This document shows, piece after piece, positions 57,137 through 64,000 of a stretch of 64,000 nucleotides of DNA; the first letter of the stretch is position 1; every line of letters begins with the position of its first letter. The DNA lies in contig CM043969.1 of assembly GCA_014529385.2 (NCBI GenBank), positions 74,258,676 through 74,322,675 of the forward strand. Direction: 5' to 3'. Both the position numbers and the translations under genes were made by a program. The notes beneath the pieces are model-generated. The model did not search any database and was not told the origin of the DNA. It worked only from the letters and a program-made list of their open reading frames with translations. Source of the DNA: Adiantum capillus-veneris (taxonomy: Eukaryota > Streptophyta > Polypodiopsida > Polypodiales > Pteridaceae).

Positions 57137-58129
57137 CTAGTCTTGCCGCTTTTTGTGACCTTGTTCTTTGGCCGGTACTTGAGCAAACTCCTTCTTTCCT
57201 TTCTTCTGCTCGGGTTTCTCCTCTTCAACTGGATCTAGCCGTCTTTTCAACCTCGTAGCCACCCTTGGTGCCCTTTGCGGCTCATCTTCCTTGTCTTCTT
57301 TTACTCTCAGCCAATCATTCTGAGATGGGGGGTCAGGCCACCTTCCTTTAGTGTGTAGTGCCCCATAAACCACCTTGGTGATCAGTTCTTCTAGAACTAT
57401 GAAGGTTGGCTTTTTGTTGCCCATCTTTACTAAGCTGTCATGTATGTATGCCGCATAGTTGATTATCTTTGGGGTGCCTTTTGTCATTGCCCAAGTGAAC
57501 GTTGTGGCAATTGCACCTGGTGGAATCTTGTACTTCTGTGGCCTCTTTGTGCACATGTGGAAGTATTGGTTGTACAACTGGCTCATAATTGCCACCTTTG
57601 GGTTGGCAATGTCTTCAAAGGTGTAATTTGCCTTTTTCTCTTTGTACACCTTGACTTCATCCCTTCTTTTTGTTACACTGTCTCCCTCATTGGAGAGGTC
57701 TAGTGCATGGGCTACAACCCGCTCAGTGATTATTATCTCTGTATTTGGTCTGCCTTGTAAGTCTGTTACCTTGGTCACTCCATCCTTTTTGATGCTTGTT
57801 ACAAACTCCCAGACTCTTTTGATGTCCACTCCTGCCGGTATTGCTTCGAAGTAGTTGTGGAGATCAATCTTCTCCAAGTAGCCTGCCATCTTGCTTCGTA
57901 CAAACTCATTGAGTTCTCTCAGCAGCATTGGTAGCTCTATTACATTACCTTCATTGTCTTTGAACCCTCCCTGGTAGATCTTTAGGTCGTTGGACTCTAA
58001 CAAATCCTCTTGTATCCAGGTGCTGGTGGGCTTTAGTGTTCCTTCTGGAATGACAAAGGGTTCCACTTCATCCAGATAATCTTTGATGGTCATTCTTTTC
58101 TTTTTTGCCAGTGACTTTGAGGCTGCCAT
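57137..58129 (-). CDS. Unknown element polyprotein: N-terminal ORF
   Basis: This 330-codon ORF starts M-A-A-S-K-S-L-A-K-K-K-R at 58129 and ends with a Lys/Glu-rich tail and a nuclear-signal-like K-K-G-K-K. It has a globular N-terminal two thirds (F-V-T-S-I-K-K-D-G, then I-I-I-T-E-R-V-V-A-H-A-L-D-L, then P-P-G-A-I-A-T-T-F-T-W-A-M and I-N-Y-A-A-Y-I-H-D-S-L). The layout resembles, distantly, the plant mobile-element-associated domains found before coiled coils in non-autonomous LTR elements, but I cannot assign a family. It is the best-preserved long ORF in the window. Confidence 0.55.
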   Translation of the reverse strand: MAASKSLAKKKRMTIKDYLDEVEPFVIPEGTLKPTSTWIQEDLLESNDLKIYQGGFKDNEGNVIELPMLLRELNEFVRSKMAGYLEKIDLHNYFEAIPAGVDIKRVWEFVTSIKKDGVTKVTDLQGRPNTEIIITERVVAHALDLSNEGDSVTKRRDEVKVYKEKKANYTFEDIANPKVAIMSQLYNQYFHMCTKRPQKYKIPPGAIATTFTWAMTKGTPKIINYAAYIHDSLVKMGNKKPTFIVLEELITKVVYGALHTKGRWPDPPSQNDWLRVKEDKEDEPQRAPRVATRLKRRLDPVEEEKPEQKKGKKEFAQVPAKEQGHKKRQD

Positions 58130-58229
58130 AGATCCTGTTGCACTCAGTAGACCGAAGTTAGCATTTTTTCTATATTAGCTGCGAAACTGAGTTTTACTTA
58201 TCCAAATGACTTGAAAATTGAAAATAAAG

Positions 58230-59170
58230 CTTAAAAGGAACTTGTGAAGCTGTGCATGTGCTCACAGTGCAAATCTGGCCAAAAATTTTCATCTAAACAT
58301 CCTACGTGTAGGATGTCTTTTTCATCAGAATTGGTTCATACTTGACATGCAGGTAGTGTAAGGCTCATGGAACATGGCTATATGCTTGGATTTGGATTTG
58401 GATATCAAAAAAGTGGATTTTTGGGCTGATTCAGGATTTAGGTCACAATTTGGGTAGAATGTCCATCATAGGTAGCAATTGATGTCCAAATGGGTTGAAA
58501 TTTGGTATATGGGCTCATTGCACCATGGTATTGGCTCCCATGATGTCATTCTTTGCACAGAAGGCTAAATTTATGATGGAGACATCCTACGCGTAGGATG
58601 TCTTTTTCATCAAAATGACATGAAACTTGTTCTGTGGGTTTTCCTTGGCTTATGGAACATGGCCATGTTCTTGGATTTGAATTTGGACAAGATTTGATGC
58701 TTGTAAGGCTCTGTGAGGTGTTTTGGAGCTCAAAAAGTGTATCTTGAGGGTGTTGGGGGTCAAAAGTGATTAGAATGGCTTCAAACTTGATATATGGGCT
58801 CCTGATGATGAGGTGATTGGACCTGGAATGATAAATCATCCCTTGTATGCCAAAAAGGTCAAATAGACATCCTACGCGTAGGATGTCTATTTCATCATTT
58901 TTTCTCCCTGACCACACAGATTGTTTGCTGATGTGTTGGTGAATGTGTTGTGCAAGTTTCATTGGATTTGGACAAGATTTGGTAGGTCAATGGCCCATTA
59001 TTGCCTCTATGCCCTAACTTTGCATTTTTTCATGCATATGAGGTCAAATTTGGTCCAAATGTGATGAAACTTGGTGTATAGCTTGTAAATGTCATTCAGA
59101 ACATGTGCATGATGAGAAAATGTTGGAGTTTGTGCCAAAAAGTGCCCTTGAGACATCCTACGCACCTAGG
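58230..59170. repeat. ~285-bp tandem repeat with an 18-bp palindrome
   Basis: Palindrome CATCCTACGCGTAGGATG lies at 58583-58600 and 58868-58885, a variant (GTG for GCG) at 58298-58315, and a left half at 59154. Spacing is 285, 285 and 286 bp. The sequence between shares blocks such as GAACATGGC and TTGGATTTGGA but is diverged. Confidence 0.9.
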
Positions 59171-59329
59171 GGCTTGATTTGGTGTTTGGCCCCATATACC
59201 TGTAGCTTCATGCTGTATAAGGGCATATGTACTTGGGTTACTCCAGAAAATTTTGCAATCAAACAACAACCCTAAAAATAGTCAAAAATCATGCCCTTTT
59301 TCGATGTTTCTGTTATTGGTTCCGCATTT

Positions 59330-59528
59330 GAGAGTGCCTCTAGAATGCCTCCCCCTCTCCTAGATGGAGTCCTTCCGGACGACAAGGTTTCGCCTCGGAG
59401 TATGTGCCGTGCATAGGTTGAAAAAGTTGTGCTAATGCCTGGCCGATTAATGTGGCCCTATTTTATGCATACTCTGTCAATGCATGGAAAAATTAATGCT
59501 GTGCAAGAAAAGGGAATAAGCAATATGC
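59330..59528 (-). other. G2 3' end with purine-rich tract
   Basis: The minus strand carries CCATCTAGGAGAGGGGGAGGC near 59360. It aligns with the 3' end of G1 (CCATCTAGGAGGGGTGGAAGG). It is the probable polypurine region, but the LTR start is not clear. Confidence 0.45.
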
Positions 59529-60103
59529 TTATTGGCATTCTCCGTCGAAGTTTCCTGTTTTCTTTGCAAGTAATAGCTGTAACTCTACTGCTCTCTGTTT
59601 AATTGTCTTTTGGCAAAAGGCAATTGCTTTGCCGACACTGTTGATGGAGTCGTAGCTGATTCGAAGGATAGAAATGGCTGGGCCGTAATGGCTATGGGCC
59701 GTATTGCCATTGCTTTCCATTGGTATTTTTTTGCTGCCGGTTTTTGTAGATGGTTTGGCACTTTCTTGTTTACCACTGGTTTGTTTTTTATTGGCATCCA
59801 CATAAGTCGGTTTTTCGTTTTGAAATGCAGCTGTCTGCTTTTCGTTGTTGCTTGTACTGAAGGGAGTTCCTTTTGCTTTTGCTTTGGTATCCAAATGTGA
59901 ATGACATTTGGGTTATGGCTAAGCATTTTCTTTGGGATCCATATCTGTTTTGTGCCTTTGGTTTGTGGTTGAACCTTCTGCTTTGTTTGAATCCTTTTGT
60001 TGCATTGTTGTTTGTCTGCCATGTCCTTTCTATCTTTTCGCATCCATACTTGTTTTCCTTGTTTTGGTAGCCTAGATCTTTGCATTGTGGTCGGTGAATT
60101 CAT
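59529..60103 (-). pseudogene. Gypsy element G2: basic tail with W-I-P-K motifs
   Basis: Frame 60103-59585 is Lys/Gln/Pro-rich with K-Q-V-W-M-R-K, K-Q-I-W-I-P-K, I-H-I-W-I-P-K, L-M-W-M-P-I and K-K-Y-Q-W-K. Tryptophan motifs are spaced about 17-30 residues apart. It follows the second protease directly. The same motif series ends G1 and element A. Confidence 0.6.
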
Positions 60104-60620
60104 CTATCTGTAATTATCATGGTTGTCTTTTACCTGATTGTTGGTCTCGGGTATCATGTTGTTCTTTAAGGGCATTCGTGCTTTTGGCCTTGTTCCCAGT
60201 GATTGCATGGCTTGCAGTTGATCATGCTGGTATTGCTGAGAAAAATCTATCACGTGTTGTTCATGTTTGTGCTGAATTTTGGCTGCCTTTGCTTTCCAAT
60301 CTATCTGCACATTGTACGCTTTTTGCCAAGGTTGCCCCAGCATCATTGGGTGTTGTGTGCTTTCATCTCTTACCACATAGAATTTGTGTGGATAAATATA
60401 TTGATGTATCTGTACATGCAATATAGTCCATCCCAATGTTTTCAACGGGTGTGATGTGCTACTTTCCAGCACTTGAGGAGTAGAATGAAGTTGACCTGTG
60501 ACTTTGAGCTATTGGTATAATCCGTTAGAGATCAAATTTGCTTGGGCACCCGAATCAAGCAAGGCTGTTGATTCAACTTGATTGCTGCCCACTTTAACCG
60601 CAATTATTGGCTCCAATGTT
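60104..60620 (-). pseudogene. Gypsy element G2: second retropepsin, downstream of integrase
   Basis: The end of frame 61012-60509 reads I-A-V-K-V-G-S-N-Q-V-E-S-T-A-L-L-D-S-G-A-Q-A-N-L-I-S, an intact aspartic-protease active site (D-S-G-A). After one in-frame TAG the same frame continues to H-P-M-M-L-G-Q-P-W, the closing signature. It is fused to the integrase C-terminal domain in one frame. Since G2 also has a standard protease after gag, this is a second one. Confidence 0.75.
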
Positions 60621-61168
60621 TCTTCCTCCAACTTCGTCAGTTGAATGGCATTGATTCGTAATGGTGGTCCACTTTGTTGTTGTTGTCGCAGAAGCCGTCT
60701 TTTTGCAATGCGTTCTTGTGCTTCGGCTTGAGCTTCCTCCCGTACTCTCTGTTTTTCCTTCATTCTTTGTTTTCCTTGATGAATTTGTTGGAGCATCTCC
60801 TGTGTGAGTGGTAGATGATACCTCCTCAGTCGACATCCACTAATCCAGTTTGGCATTTCTTCACCTGCTAATGTAGCAAGCTTGACAGCTCCACTTTGTG
60901 ATAGATCACTAATCACAAATGGTCCCATCCCTCGCTTTTTAAGTTTCTTGGCATGTTGCTTCAAGGTATAAACAAGTACGTAATCGCCTGTTTTAAACTC
61001 TTTGGTGCGCACATGTTCGTCAAAAAATTCTTTTTGTCTTCTCTTTTTAGCATAGATCGAAGCGACAGCTCGTAAGCAGAGTCCATCTAGCTTTTCAAGA
61101 TCATCAATTCTTGAAGAGAGCTCATGCTCTGTCCATTCTAAGCTTTTTGCTACTCGTAGAGTTGAAAC
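60621..61168 (-). pseudogene. Gypsy element G2: integrase C-terminal domain and charged linker
   Basis: The frame from 61012 reads F-K-T-G-D-Y-V-L-V-Y-T-L-K, G-M-G-P-F-V-I-S-D-L, N-W-I-S-G-C-R-L, then a long Glu/Arg/Gln helix leading to the second protease. It matches the G1 domain at 51459-51758. A stop and frame change separate it from the core at about 61169. Confidence 0.75.
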
Positions 61169-61905
61169 TTAAAACTCTATGGGTAGTATAGCATTTAGGC
61201 CAAACACCATGTTGTATGGTGTTGTTCCTATTGATGTTTTATAAGCTACCCTGTACACCCATAGTGTTGAGTGTAGCTGTTGATCCCAATCTGTTCTTGA
61301 TTCTGACACTTTTTTAGTGAAAACCGTACATAGTGTTTTGTTAGTGGCCTCAGCTTGCCCATTGGCCTGTGGATGGTATGGTGCGGATTTCCTATGTATG
61401 ACCATGAATTCCTCTAGCAGATATTCAATGACTTCATTGAGAAAATGTGTTCCACAGTCACTGACAATTTCTATTGGTAACCCGTATCGTACAAAAACAT
61501 TCTCATACAAAAATTGTGCCGTGGTGCGTGCATCAGCTTTTTGTGTTGCTTTGGCTTCGACCCATTTTGTGAGATAGTCCGTGGCCACTATGATATATTG
61601 GGTATGCGTGCGATATGCAGGGGGTGATATAGGTCCCACAAAATCAATGCCCCATTTTGCAAATGCTCTTGCTCCCACCATTGACCGTAATGGCATCTCA
61701 TCTCTTTTTATTGGCACCTTGGTGCGTTGACATGCGTCACAACGCTTTACAAACTCTTCCGCATCCATGTGCAATGTAGGCCACCAAATTCTTGCGGTTA
61801 AGATAATTTTTATCGTCTTATCGCCCGAAAAATGGCCTCCACTTATTCCGCTATGTGAATGTTCTAGAATCAGCAGGTATTCACTTTCACTTGCACAGAT
61901 CAGCA
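61169..61905 (-). pseudogene. Gypsy element G2: integrase (zinc module and core)
   Basis: The minus-strand frame reads G-I-S-G-G-H-F-S-G, then T-A-R-I-W-W-P-T-L, C-D-A-C-Q-R-T-K (complete H2C2). Then come W-G-I-D-F-V-G-P, V-A-T-D-Y-L-T-K-W, I-V-S-D-C-G-T-H-F and H-P-Q-A-N-G-Q-A-E-A-T-N-K. The catalytic Asp, Asp and Glu are all present. The frame is open from about 61905 to 61169. It follows PR1 after a deletion of RT and RNase H. Confidence 0.85.
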
Positions 61906-62400
61906 GGACTCTTTGACATAAATCATGTACGCAGAAACTGAGCTCTTCATTGATTTATCAAAAGAAAGAGGATTTACAAGTGGAATAGTGCAACCACGCT
62001 CACTAGCATCTATATACATGTTCTTTCCCCTGTAGGTGAAGTAAATTCTCCTTTCAGGGAACTTCATGTTGGCAGCCATGCGATCAAACCATGGTGCCCC
62101 TAGGATAACATCCTGATGTTGGAGAGGAGAGATGAAGAAATCTTCTTTGTCGACATAGCTTTGGACATGAAGCCTCAACTTCCCAATCAAGGGAGTAACG
62201 GAGGCTTGTTGTCCCTTGAAAGCTGCATCAACTGTTATTATATCTCCCATCTCAAAAGCTTGAATGCCCAACTTGGTGGCCAACTCTATTGATATGAAGT
62301 TGAGAGTAGAGCCTGCGTCAAACAAGATGAAGGCATCATGCTCTCTTACCTTTCCCCATGCATAGGAAAGTGATGATCCTTTGCAATGAGCATCCTCTTT
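61906..62400 (-). pseudogene. Gypsy element G2: first retropepsin (PR1)
   Basis: Part of the frame 63153-61900. It has A-F-I-L-F-D-A-G-S-T-L-N-F-I-S (Asp kept; the usual Ser/Thr-Gly is Ala-Gly) and D-V-I-L-G-A-P-W-F. The frame ends in Y-M-I-Y-V-K-E-S-C, and integrase sequence starts within a few bases of the stop. RT and RNase H are absent. Confidence 0.8.
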
Positions 62401-63224
62401 TGGAGCCTCGATGCTGGAAGCCTTAGGAGTCTCATTGCGAGTATTCTTCTTGGGGCAAGAACGATAGCCATGTCCTTGCTCCCCACACTTGAAACACTTA
62501 TGGTCCTTGCGAAAAGTTTCAAGCTCTTCAGGAGAGAGTTTTTTTTTACCTTTGTAAACTCCCTTCTCCTTGGACCGATTGTTGTTGTTGTTATTGTTGT
62601 TGTTGGAAGTGCCTTGGGAATTATTTTGAGCATTGGATTTCCCCTTTGCATCATTTTTATCTTTGTTTTCCATGGGCTTGACATTATGTCTAGCCCCTTG
62701 ATGGAAATTCATGCATGAAGCAACCATGGTGTGGTGGATTCCTGCGATAATAGTACCGAGCCGTTGAGAGTTGATGTATTCGGCCATCTCTTCAGGTAAT
62801 CCCGCACAGAATTGCTGTCTTTGTTCGGCAAAGTCTATCTTTTGAAAGACAATAGCTTTGAGATGTAAATCCCAAAACTTGTCTACATACTTGTTGATAG
62901 ACTCATGAGAGAGAAGCTTCAAGCCGCGCCATTCGGTAAGAACTTTATCTTTAGTATCACTTGGAAGAAATTGCTTCATGATGGAAACTCGTAGAGTTTT
63001 CCATGTCTTTGGGGCTTCTCCATTGCCACGAAGGCTAGCCCACCATTGACGAGCTGATTTTTGGAAGTGCATAGCTACATGGCGTAGCTTGGAGGACTCT
63101 GTGAAGCCCTCGTCCCCAAAGGCCGCATCAAATTGCTGGATGAAGGCCAACACTTTGTCGGTAGCACCAAAGGTGCCATCATAGGTGAGAAAAGAGATAC
63201 TCTTTCCTCCTTCCTTGAACTTCT
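62401..63224 (-). pseudogene. Gypsy element G2: gag core and zinc knuckle
   Basis: Frame from 63153: L-R-H-V-A-M-H-F, A-R-Q-W-W-A-S-L, F-L-P-S-D-T-K-D and G-L-P-E-E-M, the standard retrotransposon gag landmarks. After an Asn-rich stretch comes C-F-K-C-G-E-Q-G-H-G-Y-R-S-C, a full CCHC knuckle. It is fused in frame to PR1. The upstream gag frame joins with a frame change near 63300. Confidence 0.85.
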
Positions 63225-63833
63225 TTAGCTTTTGTGACCTTCGCCATGCAGGAAATGATTTGCGATGTCCTCCCCTCTTGTATTCTCTAGGAGAATAGCC
63301 ATAACTTTCATCGGAAGAGGAGAAAGGTGAAGAAGAGGAGAAGAGGGTGACCTCTTCCTAGCCCTTTTCTTCCTTTGTTTCCTCTCTTGCCTTTCAGAGT
63401 GATGAGGAGAAGGACTATAGGTTGCTCTTTTCCTCTTGGGAGGAGCAGGCGATCGTCTAGACTGCCGTCTTCGTGGAGCCACATCTTCAGAAGAACTTAG
63501 ACTGTCATTGCTTTCTTTCTCTTTGGATTCCTCCTCTCGAATGGGAGAGAGTCTTCTTTTGGGGGTCTCTTCAAGAGGCCTCCTAAGCTCTCTCTCCTCT
63601 GGGAGAGGAAGGGAAATTCCATAAGCAAGAAGTTGTTGAGTAACTCCGGCTTGCAAAACAGGGTTGCCCATAGCTTGTTGCAACCTAGTGACGAGATAAT
63701 TCACAAACATGGGAGCATCATCATTAGCACCTTCATGTGCAAAATCAAAGCTATCAATGTTCATTCTACTCTCTTGATTATTGTCAGCCATGTTAACAAA
63801 ATTTATGTTTATACTTTGTGTATGCTTTGGCAA
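63225..63833 (-). pseudogene. Gypsy element G2: gag N-terminal segment
   Basis: The 202-codon frame starts near 63833. The start could also be the ATG at 63791 (M-A-D-N-N-Q-E-S-R). It is Arg/Ser/Glu/Pro-rich in its second half (R-R-R-Q-S-R-R-S-P). A frame change near 63300 separates it from the gag core. Confidence 0.55.
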
Positions 63834-64000
63834 TACAAAACCTTAGTTGCCACTCCTTTTAGCCTTTGAAAATCGGCTCTTAAGTATCTACACCCACGGC
63901 TCAAAGTGGTTAATTATAGAGAGTAGAGGAGTAGGTCTAACATAGAAGAATTGCCAAGGGTTAGCTCCTTTCGGACTTCTTATGGCTCAATAATGGTAAA
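63834..64000. other. G2 5' leader side, nothing else seen
   Basis: No primer site or LTR is recognised before the window ends. The 5' LTR, if any, lies beyond position 64000. Confidence 0.4.

Noticed and set aside
62386..62718. Plus-strand ORF opposite the gag zinc knuckle
   Set aside because: It is the antisense shadow of the Asn-rich and zinc-knuckle coding sequence of G2.

Overview
This looks like nuclear DNA from a land plant with a large, repeat-rich genome. It holds spliceosomal GT-AG introns, Ty1/copia and Ty3/gypsy LTR retrotransposons with plant-type initiator-Met tRNA primer sites, very long CT/GA microsatellites and several tandem-repeat families. A seed-free plant such as a fern is a reasonable guess, but nothing in the window proves it. 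I see no intact, convincingly active host gene. Nearly everything is a decayed mobile element, a pseudogene or a repeat.

Layout. 1-2.8 kb: AT-rich DNA with three huge CT microsatellites and an A-rich tract. 2.8-8.4 kb (+): a decayed LTR element (element A) with a repeated YxDxxGxxY-type motif, a degenerate zinc knuckle, a retropepsin remnant and a W-I-P-K basic tail; it ends in twin hairpins, a polypurine tract and a TGTTAAC...AACA LTR. 8.4-13.3 kb (-): copia element 1, cut by the element A LTR, with an internal 322-bp tandem duplication, a 5' LTR, and a further copia RT fragment beyond it. 13.5-14.97 kb: a CT/poly-C microsatellite and upstream exons of a plus-strand gene.

14.97-44.53 kb: a 14,780-bp segment present twice in direct tandem, identical wherever I compared it, including the (GA)29 microsatellite. 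Each copy carries (i) a plus-strand multi-exon pseudogene with a RING-like zinc finger and an FCP1/HAD-phosphatase-like domain; (ii) a convergent minus-strand pseudogene with a transposase-like (candidate RNase-H-fold) protein; (iii) three dense arrays of short palindromes built on GTATGCTAATTAGCATAC, one filling an intron of each gene and one lying between their 3' ends; and (iv) copia element 2.

44.5-49.6 kb: a GT microsatellite, a minisatellite, a ~355-bp tandem array with internal palindromes, and two exon-like ORFs, one resembling the DUF8039 domain of plant transposon proteins. 49.6-53.0 kb (+): Ty3/gypsy element G1 with a duplicated integrase zinc module and a second retropepsin downstream of integrase. 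54.0-58.1 kb (-): an LTR and polypurine tract attached to a long coiled-coil polyprotein of unknown family. 58.2-59.2 kb: a ~285-bp tandem repeat marked by CATCCTACGCGTAGGATG. 59.3-63.8 kb (-): Ty3/gypsy element G2 (gag, PR1, no RT/RNase H, integrase, PR2, W-I-P-K tail).

The main candidates for something undescribed are the palindrome-filled convergent gene pair, the second protease plus W-I-P-K cassette shared by up to three LTR elements, and the unknown ORF tied to the 54-58 kb LTR. All gene models are read by eye; family calls rest on motif patterns and no database was consulted.
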